The position numbers were made by a program, and so were the translations under genes. The notes beneath the pieces are model-generated. The model was not told where the DNA came from. It saw only the letters and a list, made by a program, of their open reading frames with translations, and made no database searches. A DNA stretch of 64,000 nt from Buddleja alternifolia (lineage: Eukaryota; Streptophyta; Magnoliopsida; Lamiales; Scrophulariaceae), in the NCBI GenBank assembly GCA_019426215.1, contig CM033396.1:29031101-29095100 (forward strand), read 5' to 3'. Positions within the stretch are counted from its first letter, which is position 1, and every line of letters starts with the position of its first letter. This document shows positions 1-10,692 of the stretch, piece after piece.

Positions 1-632
1 GATTGATTTGCAATTTCAGTAACGTTAGGGGCTGAAATGCATAGTAGGGGTATTGTCGCACCTGATAAGCGCCCGATCACCAAGGGACTTGATTGGCTGG
101 CTACCGGGTGTGTGGTGCACCTGTCCGCACCAGATTCGTGACTTGTTGATTGAGCACTGCATTGGCTTGCCATGCACCTGCTCACACTAAATATATGACG
201 TGCCAGGGTATGTTCGGTGTTCCGTCAAAAGTCCTAACTTATGGGGCAATTCTGCACAATCTAAAAAGCCATTTCAGGGGACTTTTCGGCTAAAAGCCAG
301 AACTTTTAGGCCCTGCACATGTCGGGAAAATTTCATCTTTTGACCCAAAACACTTCTTTATTGATAATTAGACCCTCATGTTTTTTAAATTAGTACACCA
401 AAATCATATTCTCTTCTTTTTTCTTCTCTTAAATACTAATTTGAGTAATTTTAAAAATTCTTTTGATTTTTAAATATTTTTCTGTAATATTTTAAGAATA
501 ATCTTGCACTTTAAATGCTACCTTGAGCATTTAAATTAGTCTTGGAGCTCTTAAATGTTATTTTTAATATTTTTAGTTTTATTAGTTTAAAAATAATTTT
601 GCGTACGAAATGCTTAGATGCATATTTAATTT
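1..632. other. Non-coding flank, no gene seen
   Basis: No open frame with recognisable protein similarity is visible. The first 300 bases are of mixed composition and the rest is AT-rich. It is the left flank of Copia-A; the last five bases (AATTT) nearly match the first five after that element (AATTC). Confidence 0.5.
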
Positions 633-856
633 TGTTAAGATCAGAGAAGCTTGGAGAAGAAAACATTCTTGTGTATTGATTTGAAGAAGAAGATGAAATA
701 GTACATAATGAAAAAATTTAGAATAAAAGGAAAGAGGAGAGAACTTATATACCTAACTCCCTTTTTAACTAAAACTAGCCGTTTAACTAATACTACTTAT
801 GCCTTAATAAGAAACGCACTTCCTTTATGGTAAAAGTGTTATACATAATCTTAAAA
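633..856 (-). repeat. 3' LTR of Copia-A
   Basis: Direct repeat of 5403-5626. It starts TGTTAAGATC and ends ATCTTAAAA, where the partner ends ATCTTAACA, so the terminal CA (on this strand) is mutated here. Differences from the partner are single-base changes near 708, 721, 778, 840 and 855. Confidence 0.9.
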
Positions 857-868
857 CTCCCCCTCAAG
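857..868 (-). promoter_or_regulatory. Polypurine tract of Copia-A
   Basis: On the minus strand this reads CTTGAGGGGGAG, directly before the 3' LTR, the expected place and composition for the plus-strand primer. The pol stop codon (864-866) lies inside it, so coding runs right to the 3' LTR. Confidence 0.8.
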
Positions 869-3029
869 CTTCTGGTCCAAAAAGATTAAGGACCACAAGC
901 TTGCCAACAAGGTAATCAAATTGATTCTTTCCCAATGCCTTTGTTAACAAATCAGCTGGCTGCTCACTTGAAGGAACATAATGAGTTGTTATAATCCCTT
1001 TTTGAATCTTTTCTCTAATGAAGTGGCAATCCACTTCTATATGCTTTGATCTCTCATGATATACAGGATTGGCGGCTAATTGTATTGCAGATTTACTGTC
1101 TGTATAAACTTGTACTGGAAGAGTAACTCTCACTTTCAAATCATTCAAGAGACTTAGTAACCATATAACTTCACAAGTAGTGCTTCCAAGGGCTCTATAT
1201 TCAGCTTCAGCTGAACTTCTTAAAACGGTATTTTGTTTTTTCACCTTCCATGAAACCAGATTATCTCCCAACTTCACTGCATAACCAGTCAAGGACTTTC
1301 TTGTCATTGGACAAGAAGCCCAATCTGAGTCACAAAAAGCATGTATATCAAAGTTAGTATGAGCTGACATGAATAATCCTAGCCCTGGCTTACCTTTTAA
1401 ATATCTTAAAACCCTGTACATTGCATCAAGATGAGATTTCCTAGGGCTATGCATAAATTGACTCAAGACTTGAACAGCATAACTGATATCAGGTCTGGTC
1501 AAACATAAGTAAATCAACTTTCCAACAATTCTCTGGTAATCTAAAATATTACATATAACAGGATCATTATCATCAGCTTTTATATCAGAAAGCTTAATAT
1601 TTTGTTCAATAGGTATGCTCAAAGACTTACATCCAATCATGCCAGAATCAGCTAAAAGTTCTAAAGCATATTTCCTCTGATTCATGAAAATACCTTTCTT
1701 ATTTCTAGCAATTTCAATTCCAATAAAGAACTTCAACATTCCTAAGTCTTTCATATGAAAAGTCATATTTAAGTAATCTTTACATTCTGTAATCAAACTA
1801 TTATCATTACCTGTAATAAGAATATCATCAACATAGACTAATAAAATCACAATACTACTCCCCCTGGATTTGACAAACAAAAAATAATCATTTTTTGATT
1901 GGACAAATCCATGATCATGCATAGCAATAGTGAATTTATTATTCCATTGCCTTGAGGCTTGTTTCAAACCATATAGAGACTTTAGTAATTTACATACCTT
2001 GTTGAAACCAAAAATACCTGTTTTGTTGACACCTTGTGGTATAGTTATACAGACCTCCTCATGAAGATCTCCTTGAAGGAATGCATTAGTCACATCCATC
2101 TGCCAAATAGGCCAAGAATACATAGCAGCAAGAGAAATAACTACTCTGACAGTAACATGTTTGGCTACAGGGGAAAAAGTTTCAGTGTAATCTATCCCAT
2201 CTAATTGTGTGTATCCTTTTGCTACTAATCTAGCCTTATATCTCTCTATGGAACCATCTGAGTGGTATTTGATACTATAGACCCACCTACAACCAATGGG
2301 TTTTTTATTAGGTGGCAAGTCAACAATAGTCCAGGTTTGATTTAATTCAAGAGCTTGGATTTCAGTTTGCATGGCCTTCTGCCATTTATCATCCTTACTT
2401 GCTTCAAAGTAATTATTAGGAATGTAATTACTGGTCAAAGAAGTGAGATATGATCTATAAGTAGGACTAAAATGATCATATGTAATGTAGTTAGACAAAG
2501 GATGAGAAGTAGTGCTCACACAATTGGATTCAGAGTTAATAAATGGAGAAATGTAATCTTTAGCCCAATAAGGAGGCTTACTGATTCTTTCAGATTTTCT
2601 AACATTATCATTTTGAGTATGAGTTTGGGATGGAGAATTCATATATGAATTATCATGATTAATATTATCTGAAGAATCAGACATACTAGTATCCACACCA
2701 TCATGTAAAGAATGAGAAACATCATCCTTTCTGATATAGGGAGAAATAAACTCATCATAGTAAAGATGAGGATCATGAGTAGGAAATTGATTTCTAACAG
2801 AATCATCATTACTGGAAGAAGCAAAAGGGAAAATGTCTTCATAGAAAAGAACATCCCTGGATACAATAAATGATTTATTATGTAAATCTAAAAGCTTATA
2901 TCCCTTTTGTGCAGCAGCATATCCCATAAACACACAAGGCCTTGATCTATGCTTAAATTTATCAAATTGTGGTATAACCTTAGCATAACAGAGACAACCA
3001 AAGACCTTAAGGTGGGAAAAAACAGGCTT
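864..3029 (-). CDS. Copia-A open stretch: reverse transcriptase and RNase H
   Basis: This is the second half of the same frame, following the TAG at 3030-3032. Motifs in order: the integrase C-terminal region (CVFMGYA); the RT entry (EIQALELNQTWTIVDLPP); the first catalytic aspartate in QMDVTNAFLQGDL; the RT active site YVDDILITGN; and the RNase H residues in CDSDWASC, SSAEAEYRAL, VYTDSKSAI and RSKHIEVDCHFIR, then the usual copia ending ADLLTKAL. All catalytic residues look intact. It would copy element RNA into DNA and degrade the RNA strand inside cytoplasmic particles. The first ATG is at 2931-2933, but nothing suggests independent initiation. Confidence 0.92.
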   Translation of the reverse strand, partial: KPVFSHLKVFGCLCYAKVIPQFDKFKHRSRPCVFMGYAAAQKGYKLLDLHNKSFIVSRDVLFYEDIFPFASSSNDDSVRNQFPTHDPHLYYDEFISPYIRKDDVSHSLHDGVDTSMSDSSDNINHDNSYMNSPSQTHTQNDNVRKSERISKPPYWAKDYISPFINSESNCVSTTSHPLSNYITYDHFSPTYRSYLTSLTSNYIPNNYFEASKDDKWQKAMQTEIQALELNQTWTIVDLPPNKKPIGCRWVYSIKYHSDGSIERYKARLVAKGYTQLDGIDYTETFSPVAKHVTVRVVISLAAMYSWPIWQMDVTNAFLQGDLHEEVCITIPQGVNKTGIFGFNKVCKLLKSLYGLKQASRQWNNKFTIAMHDHGFVQSKNDYFLFVKSRGSSIVILLVYVDDILITGNDNSLITECKDYLNMTFHMKDLGMLKFFIGIEIARNKKGIFMNQRKYALELLADSGMIGCKSLSIPIEQNIKLSDIKADDNDPVICNILDYQRIVGKLIYLCLTRPDISYAVQVLSQFMHSPRKSHLDAMYRVLRYLKGKPGLGLFMSAHTNFDIHAFCDSDWASCPMTRKSLTGYAVKLGDNLVSWKVKKQNTVLRSSAEAEYRALGSTTCEVIWLLSLLNDLKVRVTLPVQVYTDSKSAIQLAANPVYHERSKHIEVDCHFIREKIQKGIITTHYVPSSEQPADLLTKALGKNQFDYLVGKLVVLNLFGPEA

Positions 3030-5159
3030 CTACTTATGCAACACATAAAAGGGAGTATGACCTTTAAGTAAAGGGGTAGGAGTTCTGTTTATTAAATACA
3101 CAGCAGTCAATCTACACTCACCCCAAAATCTTATAGGAACATGAGAAAGGAACTTTAGAGATCTAGCTACATCCAAAATGTGCCTGTGCTTCCTCTCCAC
3201 AACTCCATTTTGTTGTGGAGTGTACACACAAGAGCTTTGATGAACAATCCCCATGGATTGAAAAAGATCACTGCATTGTTTACTAAAAAATTCCAAAGCA
3301 TTGTCAGTTCTTACAGTCTTAACTTTAACAGAATATTGGGTTTCAACATATATCAAGAAACTCTTCAATATATCAAACACATCAGATTTAAACTTCATTA
3401 AGAAAGCCCAAGTGGCTCTAGAATAATCATCTACAATAGTGATGAAGTAGGATTCCTGATTATATGTTTGTTCCCTATAAGGGCCCCAAACATCAACATG
3501 AATAAGCTCAAAGATAGCACTAGTAATGTCATGTCTTTTAGGGAAAACAGTTCTAGAATGCTTTGCAAGGGTACAAATGTCACAAAATACAGAATCTTTC
3601 TCAGTGTTTACACCAAGTTCAGGCAGAAATTTAAATCTAGTAAAAGACATATGACCAAATCTTCTATGCCACAAGTTGGCTTTGTTATTAGCAGCATTGC
3701 TATATTGCTTATTAACAGACACATTGTTACAAGAAGACTGAATATGATCTAAAGTAATGAGTAAGGGATCATTGGGGACTAGTTGAAGATAGTACAAGAC
3801 ATTCCTCAATCTACCAATCCCCTTGATCTTGCCACTCCATGTGTCCTGTATCAAACAAAAAAATGGACAAAAATTCACAGAAACATGGTTATCATTTGTT
3901 AGCTTAGACACAGATAAAAAATTGTGCTTAAAATCAAGTACAAACAAAACACCATTCATAATCAAATCTGCTCCCAACTTGATGTTTCCCATGTGAGTAT
4001 TATAACTAGATCCATCATTTGGTAATTTAACAACACAGGATGGGTTACAAGATTTAAAGGATTCATTAAGTAATTTGTCATTAGCCAACATATGTTTATT
4101 GGCTCCCGTATCTATAATCCAAGAATTCATATCATTAACATGTAAGGAAGTGGAGAAGTGAGAGTGTATACCTGCCATATTTGCTGAATTGTTGCTAATC
4201 ACAGCACTAGTGTTGTCTAGATTCATATTCCCAAGCAACTTCACAATTTGTTGGTACTGTTGCGAGGATAAACTTGGCTGACTTTGGTTATTAACACTCC
4301 CTCCTCCTTCTCCATCAATAACACTGTTACCTCCAGAAGTATAGTCTACACTTGCAGCATTGGCTTGATTTTGATTGAAGTTTCGTCCACCATTGTTATT
4401 TCGACCATTCCCTCTCCTTCCACCTCTCCTACCTCTTCCCCAATTAGGAGGATAGCCAATAATTCTGAAACACTTATCCATAGAATGTCCAGGAACATGA
4501 CAGTGCTCACAAATCATACTAGCCTTATTGTTATTGGAGTTACTCATAAAAGCAGTAGATGAATCTACGGGAATATTTTGTACACTAAGTCCTCTCTGTG
4601 CTTCATCATTACTGACCATGGAATATACCTGATTGTAAGTAGGCAGAGGAGACAACATCAGTATTTGAGATTTGATGTTGTTGTAACATTCATTCAACCC
4701 CATCAAGAACTGCATCATCTTCAAGTGTGTGCAAAAATCTTGATATTCTTTAGAGACATCGGTTGAAGGAGCAGGAATCAAGGACTCGTATTCATCCCAA
4801 AGGTGACGAATCTTTGAGTAATATTCAGAAACAGAAAGAGTTCGTTGAGTAATTGTGTTGATCTGTCTGTAGAGAGAGTATAAGCGAACTCCATTAACAC
4901 GATCGAATCGTTCCTTAAGGTCCTTCCATATCATGTAGGCTGATTCCATATATACAACACCGTGGATTAGGTCACGAGAGATTGATCGATGTAGCCATGA
5001 TTTCACCAACGCATTACAGCGTTTCCAACTAGGCAAAAGAGGTGAATCAGATTCCGGTTGCTTGCAGGTACCGTTGATAAATCCGATCTTGTTCTTTGCT
5101 TCAAGTGCAACTAACATCTCACGGCTCCAAATCTTGTAATTCTCCGATCCTATCAAAAT
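3030..5159 (-). CDS. Copia-A open stretch: gag, protease, integrase
   Basis: About 709 codons between the two nonsense codons. Visible in order: a gag domain of the copia type (NYKIWSREML near the start, WKDLKERFDR further in); a CCHC zinc knuckle (CEHCHVPGHSMDKC) about residue 216; a glycine/asparagine/arginine-rich stretch; an aspartic protease site (WIIDTGANKHM) about residue 346; the pre-integrase HHCC zinc site (WHRRFGHMS, then CDIC); and the integrase core with acidic residues in HVDVWGPY, RTDNALEFF and QQNGVVERKH. These are the residues expected for nucleic-acid binding, polyprotein cleavage and cDNA insertion. All appear intact. It lacks a proper start because the true ATG is cut off by the stop at codon 40. 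Confidence 0.9.
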   Translation of the reverse strand: MLIGSENYKIWSREMLVALEAKNKIGFINGTCKQPESDSPLLPSWKRCNALVKSWLHRSISRDLIHGVVYMESAYMIWKDLKERFDRVNGVRLYSLYRQINTITQRTLSVSEYYSKIRHLWDEYESLIPAPSTDVSKEYQDFCTHLKMMQFLMGLNECYNNIKSQILMLSPLPTYNQVYSMVSNDEAQRGLSVQNIPVDSSTAFMSNSNNNKASMICEHCHVPGHSMDKCFRIIGYPPNWGRGRRGGRRGNGRNNNGGRNFNQNQANAASVDYTSGGNSVIDGEGGGSVNNQSQPSLSSQQYQQIVKLLGNMNLDNTSAVISNNSANMAGIHSHFSTSLHVNDMNSWIIDTGANKHMLANDKLLNESFKSCNPSCVVKLPNDGSSYNTHMGNIKLGADLIMNGVLFVLDFKHNFLSVSKLTNDNHVSVNFCPFFCLIQDTWSGKIKGIGRLRNVLYYLQLVPNDPLLITLDHIQSSCNNVSVNKQYSNAANNKANLWHRRFGHMSFTRFKFLPELGVNTEKDSVFCDICTLAKHSRTVFPKRHDITSAIFELIHVDVWGPYREQTYNQESYFITIVDDYSRATWAFLMKFKSDVFDILKSFLIYVETQYSVKVKTVRTDNALEFFSKQCSDLFQSMGIVHQSSCVYTPQQNGVVERKHRHILDVARSLKFLSHVPIRFWGECRLTAVYLINRTPTPLLKGHTPFYVLHK

Positions 5160-5390
5160 TTATGTCACCAAGTCTAAATTCGGCGTATCCGACGGATGAA
5201 TATGCATCGGATCTTGAGGATCAATTGTTATTGCCGTGGTGATCGATTTGTCAGTTTTTGAATCGGTGATTTGCGCCATTAAGATTGTAGATTACTGCGC
5301 GCGGAAGAAAATCCCCAATTTGATTAATCGAAGAACAGAGAAAAAAAAATCGAACGATAAATCGAAATCAATTGATCGAGAAAAAACAAG

Positions 5391-5402
5391 GCTCTGGTGC
5401 CA
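5391..5402 (-). promoter_or_regulatory. tRNA primer-binding site of Copia-A
   Basis: The minus strand reads TGGCACCAGAGC immediately after the 5' LTR. This is two changes from TGGTATCAGAGC, the usual copia site complementary to initiator methionine tRNA. Confidence 0.8.
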
Positions 5403-5626
5403 TGTTAAGATCAGAGAAGCTTGGAGAAGAAAACATTCTTGTGTATTGATTTGAAGAAGAAGATGAAATAGTACATGATGAAAAATTTTAGAATAAAAGG
5501 AAAGAGGAGAGAACTTATATACCTAACTCCCTTTTTAACTAAAACTAGCAGTTTAACTAATACTACTTATGCCTTAATAAGAAACGCACTTCCTTTATGG
5601 TAAAAGTGCTATACATAATCTTAACA
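5403..5626 (-). repeat. 5' LTR of Copia-A
   Basis: Full 224-bp LTR with perfect inverted ends (TGTTAAGAT / ATCTTAACA on the plus strand). On the minus strand it should hold the promoter; AT-rich stretches are present but I cannot single out a TATA box with confidence. Confidence 0.9.
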
Positions 5627-7055
5627 AATTCCATCTTGTTCATCGAGGATGTGGAACAAGTATTTTGTTCAATAGACTCAAAAACAATTAGTGGTACTAT
5701 TTTCGAAATGTTGTCATTATATTTTAAAAAATAATTGCCGTATTCTGTACTCATGTGTGGGGCAATAATGTTTTAAGCAAATAGGGTTATCCCTTGCCTC
5801 GACATTGCATTTTTCATATTGCATCTTCATAAACACCACCTATTTCGTACTAATTTTTTCCATCAGTTTTTTTTTCTTTTCTTTTTTCTTTCATTTTTGC
5901 CTTCTTTAAAGGACCTTGTATGCCTTCTTCAGAAAATCTTGTTTATTTTTTGAGGATTCAAATATATTAACTAAAAGGTATTTTAGTTGAAGTACAGACT
6001 TTTTTAACAACTTCAATGGAAAAATGAAAAACTAAGACACTAATTGCAGGATTTAAATGTTAAACGGAGACAAAACTCAGGGGTACATATAATTTTCCAA
6101 AACATAGGGTGAATTCATATTCATGACAATCATAAGAGTTAGTAGGTGTAATTTACACAAATAGCAAATAATGATGAGGATTGATATTAGAGCTTCAAAG
6201 ATTACTATAGAAGCTCTACTTTTATGTAATTCTTTAAGAATATGACAACAATACCCATTTGTTAATAAAAGATGAAATGTCTTTAAATAACCAATTCAAT
6301 CTTTTCAGTTTTTTTTAAAATTTTGTCTAATAATTGGTTTACGAATGCATAATATAGACGAGACATATTTGTATGCAAACAAAAAATTGTCCATTCAAAA
6401 TGTGAATGTAGTGGGGAGTAACGAATTATTATTATTACTACTACTACTTTCATTACTTTATATTATTATTTTTGTTATTATTTGTGCATTTTTATGTTTT
6501 CTAAAATTATCAATTATGTGAGAGTATATGTTGATGATACTATAAAATTGTCAATCATTTTTCTATTTAAAATGCACTTTATCTCTTTATATACAAGTTG
6601 AGAAATTATAAATACTTCTAATGATTTTTGTTTCTTTTTTTTTTTTTTTTGCAAATTATTTGAGTATTTATGTATGACTAGACAAATTGTAGTGAACTGA
6701 CTAGTATAACAAACTATACAAAAATAATAATTTTAATTTGTGTTATATATAATCAAAATAAAATAGCTCATTTAAAGTTTGATTTAGAATTATTTTTTAA
6801 AGTAATTATACTATAAATTTTTTATTGATAAAAACTTTTATTTTAGGAATATATTAAAATTTTACAACTATTCAATTTTAAAATTTATGTATTTATTATT
6901 TAATATGTAATAAATTAGTAAAGAGAATAAAATAATTTGTTTTGATACATAAAATATTCTTTGAATTACTCAATTGTGAAATTCATTATATTTTTTAGTC
7001 CATGAGCAATATTAAGATATTTAAATATAAAATTTAAATTTAGAGCTCCTATAAT
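5627..7055. other. AT-rich non-coding stretch with a decayed MITE
   Basis: No gene is seen. From about 6179 the sequence (ATATTAGAGCTTCAAAGATT) resembles the left end of the MITE at 42943-43665, and near 7040-7055 an inverted match (TAGAGCTCCTATAATT) resembles the far end, so this is probably a degenerate copy of that family. It also holds a short ATT/ACT-rich microsatellite at about 6427-6480 and a poly-T run near 6634-6650. Confidence 0.4.
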
Positions 7056-8596
7056 TGTTAGGTATATACCCTCAATGCTAATGAGGAAGTAGATTGAGTA
7101 GGGCTTTGATAAGTTATTTGTACAAACATTTTATCGTTTCTATTTATAGTATAAAGGTTTTGATTTTTGTTCATATAAATCTAATGGCATTTAAATGTGT
7201 TGAACAAATAAGTCTATGATATTTGAAGATAGACTTTTCACTTTTTGTGGAAAAGAGGAGACACTGGATTAGTCAAGTACTTAATGTCTTAAACCAGGAG
7301 TTTGCGAGTTAAGAATTTTAATTGTGCATTAAAATTCAACTCGTATGACACCTTCTTTGATAAGGAAGTGCCAATCGTACACTGATTAGATAGTGGGAGC
7401 TGGTGTCATGAATATGATTAATGGAATTAACATATTTGAATTTGACTCGCATTAATTCAAACACATGGATATTTACTCTTTGACAGCCAATGATTGGGAT
7501 TAAGATTACGATAGTATGTGTGAATTTTAGCCCTGGGGAGTTATTTATGATGTGCTTATAGTATTGGATATGTTATCAGAGTAGTTAGACCTGTATCACC
7601 AGATAGGTGGGGCCGACCTCGAAGTACTATCCACATGGTGCATTCGACATTATAAGATAACTGCCAATATGGGATTCACCGTCTCGGTGGTAAATGAGTA
7701 TGTAACATGTACGATCATAAGCAATAGAAATTACAAAGTCTTTGGCCAAAGCAAATAAACTAAACTAGTGATGGTCACTAAGGGTAGTTTGGTAATTTCA
7801 CATAGTTATGATTACTGAGTATAACATCAAGTTATATGAGTTTGAGGTACCATGGCTCTTACTTGATCGTGTCACGTCAGTGAAAAGTTTATACACATAT
7901 GGTAGTTGTAATCAAGGTTCGTGACATGCTCATCTCGTATTCAATTGGGTTACGATTTGGTTCCACGGTGTTGGCTAGGTGAAAACTTTATCCTTTGGAA
8001 TCCTCCCACTGCCAATTGAATCGAGCCTAGAGAGTCGCGCTGTGTGAAGAAAAGGAATATTTCCATGCTAAGGATATTTTGGTAAAGTCACATTAGATGT
8101 GAATTGACTAACAAAATGGATGGCATGATTTAATTAAATATATTTAATTGGATTAAATAAATTAATTAAATCATATTAAATCATAAGTTAAATTAATTGG
8201 AAATCCATTTATAAGTTGTATTAAATTAATTAGATTAATTTTAATTAGATTAAAATAATTAATTAATTGTCAATTGGATTGGACTTGGATTTAATTAATT
8301 ACACAAGGGCTAAGATAGAACAAAGACTGGAAGCCCATCTGCAATAGGCCTAGCGGTCGCTCCCCTCACTGTATACCTAGGAGTTTTGCTTATGTGAATA
8401 GTATTCAATCAGTGTCAGTATTCTACATACACAAATCATTGTTTTAGAATCTGACTAACAGCCAAAAAGAAACCTAGAGCAATAAGAAAGAAAATTCCCT
8501 CCCACTCTATCCAACTAGCTGTCGCTACCATTGTTGCCGGGAGGAGATCAGAGCTTTTCTCAGAGATTTTTTCTTCCGCGTGATTATCTAGAGTAT
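7056..8596 (+). repeat. Decayed copia LTR fragment
   Basis: It starts TGTTAGGTATATACCCTC, like the end of the solo LTR at 26512-27386 read on the minus strand (TGTTGGGAATGTGCCCTC). The two also share the block CCTAGAGAGTCGCGCT (8026-8041 here; inverted at 27237-27252), a shared 'TGG(C)TAGGTG' stretch before it and the following AATTAATT-rich section. No coding domain follows. The right end is cut by the CCGAA-rich element at 8597, so the true length is unknown. Confidence 0.55.
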
Positions 8597-9421
8597 GGGT
8601 GTTCACGAATTGACCAGACCGCCCGAACTGACCGAAAACCGAACCCAAATTTTCGTTTTGGTTTTCGCTTTTTTTATAACAAAATTCGGTTTTTCGGTTC
8701 GGTCCAGTTTTCAGGTTCGGTTAAACCGGACCGAACCGATAACCGAACCATTTTTTTTAAAATATATTTTAATATTTTTATGATAAGTTATATGGGCTAA
8801 ACTTAAACACGTGTCTTCCACTTTGAGGCTTCTTCTGATATATCTTTCTCTCACTCAAAGACCAAACCAACTCTCTGCCCCAACTCAAAAATCACTCTCT
8901 GCCCGACTGCCTCTACCTTCTACGCCTCAAACACCTTCTGCCCCTCTCGGCAACTCTGCCACCGCGACCAGCCGACCGCGCCTCTCAATCCATAGCGCCT
9001 CAACCAGACCTCGCGCAGCCGCACAGCGCACTCCTTGTTCTCTATTCCCCTTTTTTTTTTTTGGGGATTAGTTTTCTTTATACGGTTTTAAAATTTTAAT
9101 TTATTTTGTATGGTTTAATTGTTTAAATTTATTTGATTAGTTTGTGATATGTATGTAAATTGATTTGATAGGCTTAGGGTTGTGCAATTTGAAATTGATT
9201 TTGTGGGTTGTGTAAATTGATTTGATTTTGTGGGATGTGTAATTTAGCAGTTTTTTTCAGAAAAAAGTAGCAAAAAAAAATAGTTTTTTTTTTGTCCCAA
9301 GTTCTGTTTAACCGAACCGAAAAAAATCGGTTTTTAACCGAATCGAACCAAATTTTTTCGGTTTGGTTTTCAGTCCGGAATTTTGGAAAACCGAATTTTC
9401 GGTTCGGTTCGTGTCACGCCC
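8597..9421. mobile_element. CCGAA-rich non-autonomous DNA element
   Basis: It begins GGGTGTTCACGAA; its right end read on the other strand begins GGGCGTGACACGAACC, an imperfect terminal inverted repeat. Sub-terminal zones are packed with CCGAA/TTCGG motifs on opposite strands (8620-8755 and 9300-9415). This layout is familiar from plant hAT-like MITEs, from memory only. No matching 8-bp target duplication was found (TAGAGTAT left, CAAAATTT right), so the right boundary may be wrong or a later insertion may have removed it. The middle (about 8860-9045) is an unusually C-rich island. Confidence 0.5.
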
Positions 9422-10692
9422 CAAAATTTGGTCATAAAAGACCCAACTTGAACCTTTCAATGAAGTAGTCCAATCCAAAATCTAACACACTTCGACAATT
9501 TATCGAGTAAGGTCATGACCCTAACGTCAACCAACATATTACGTAACTTACTATTCATGGCTCAATCTGAACTTTGCAATTATCGCCTCTAGGATTTGCC
9601 CAAGTCTGCACTCACAATCCTCAGAGCTAGTCCAACTACTCAAATCACCCTAACTGGAAGGAAGTAATGAAATACGTAAGCAAAGGCTTAGTGAGTGCCA
9701 GTGTTTGTGTGCAAGTTGCTTAAAATAGTTTTTAGACCCAAATGATAAATTAGTGAGGGAAAAACAATAATAGTTTTTGTTGATTTTCAAAGGATCATTG
9801 AAATCCTAAATAAGAAAAGCAATTTGTGATCATAGTAACAATTAAGCAATAGCTAGTATGAGACAAAGGTCTTAGTATATGCACGATGAGGTTTTGTCAA
9901 ATATCATTGAAACATGCTTGGAAAAAATTACGTTCATGATAAAGCTGGAACAATTGGTGGCATGATATTTTAGTTTCAAAACATGCATTTTAAAAAGCAT
10001 GTAGTTCAATGCAAGTATCACGTACAAGACATGTTTAAGTAACACGTACAACACATGTTTATATAACACGTACAAGACACGCTTAAGCAGTAGGGGGCCA
10101 TGTTAGCAATACCATCGCGTCCGATGATTTACCCACAGCACTTTGGGTCCCGCTGCTTCTCCCTTATCACCCCTGAACACGCGGCTTAAAAGCCATCACC
10201 TTATACCTCCCCACGCAGGCTCGCGATGCCCGATTTGGTCTTATCCGGAGTATGCCACACGATAAATGACCCATGCACCCTCAGAGCACTCCGTCCTAGG
10301 TGTATGGATCTGGACGTGAATAGCGGGAACTGTTTAAGACCGCAAGCCCATGCTTGACCGGCCGAACCCTGCCCTATCCATCGCCCGACCTTGGGCCCAA
10401 CACAACCACGTCAGATGCAACACGTCACAAGAACACCATCACGACAAATGGTCACGATACAAGACCAGTGATGGAGTAATTTCACAAAAATCATAAAACC
10501 GATGTTTATTTCGAAATCATTTTTGTATAAATTATGCATCTGAAATAAGTATGCAATCACCTATGTCACGAATGATGCAATGAAGCATTTTAGCTCACGA
10601 TGAAATATCTAATCGAGCAAATAGTTTTCAGAATTTCCTTAAAAGAATGTTTTCCTCGAATTCATTTTCACAAAACATGCCTGAACAATTAC
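9422..10692. repeat. Unclassified repeat-like stretch
   Basis: There is no gene. It begins near a TGTCACGCCCC motif (9412-9422) that resembles LTR starts of some plant Ty3 elements. A GC-rich block at about 10085-10400 stands out from its AT-rich surroundings. A 3 x 24-bp tandem repeat lies at 10019-10090. The right edge is the Sire-1 LTR. Confidence 0.35.
10019..10090. repeat. Tandem repeat, three 24-bp units
   Basis: Three consecutive units start CACGTACAAGACATG, CACGTACAACACATG and CACGTACAAGACACG at 10019, 10043 and 10067. Each differs from the next by a few bases. Confidence 0.75.

Larger units (their letters stand above)
864..5279 (-). pseudogene. Copia-A gag-pol polyprotein, two nonsense codons
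   Basis: One minus-strand frame runs from an ATG at 5277-5279 to a TGA at 864-866, about 1,470 codons, the normal size for a copia polyprotein. It is broken only by TAA at 5160-5162 (codon 40) and TAG at 3030-3032, just after the integrase core. No frameshift was found; the two longest open stretches share one frame. The ATG follows the primer site by about 110 bases. Both stops are one base change from a sense codon, so they look like point mutations after insertion. Translation would give a 39-residue peptide at most unless read through. Confidence 0.85.
633..5626 (-). mobile_element. Copia-A, nearly complete Ty1/copia LTR retrotransposon
   Basis: The element is bounded by two 224-bp LTRs (633-856 and 5403-5626). 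Right LTR edges read TGTTAAGAT and ATCTTAACA, a perfect terminal inverted repeat; the left LTR ends TTAAAA. Read on the minus strand the order is 5' LTR, tRNA primer site, gag, protease, integrase, RT, RNase H, polypurine tract, 3' LTR, which is the copia order. The LTRs differ at 5 of 224 positions by my count, so insertion is recent. Flanks share AATT (AATTT versus AATTC), a 4-5 bp target duplication with at most one change. The polyprotein has two in-frame stop codons, so this copy is probably not autonomous, although LTRs, primer site and polypurine tract look usable. Confidence 0.93.

Noticed and set aside
5154..5156. TTG as the start of Copia-A gag
   Set aside because: A normal ATG exists in frame at 5277-5279 with typical copia N-terminal text; the intervening TAA (5160-5162) is better explained as a mutation.
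8811..9071. Plus-strand 86-codon frame rich in Ser, Thr and Pro
   Set aside because: Composition mirrors the C-rich DNA; no motif, no supporting splice sites, inside a non-autonomous DNA element.
10019..10090. CRISPR-like or satellite array
   Set aside because: Three contiguous 24-bp units with no spacers; a minor tandem repeat in plant DNA.
9412..10692. Complete Ty3 LTR starting TGTCACGCCCC
   Set aside because: No matching end, primer site, polypurine tract or second LTR was found; kept as an unclassified repeat.
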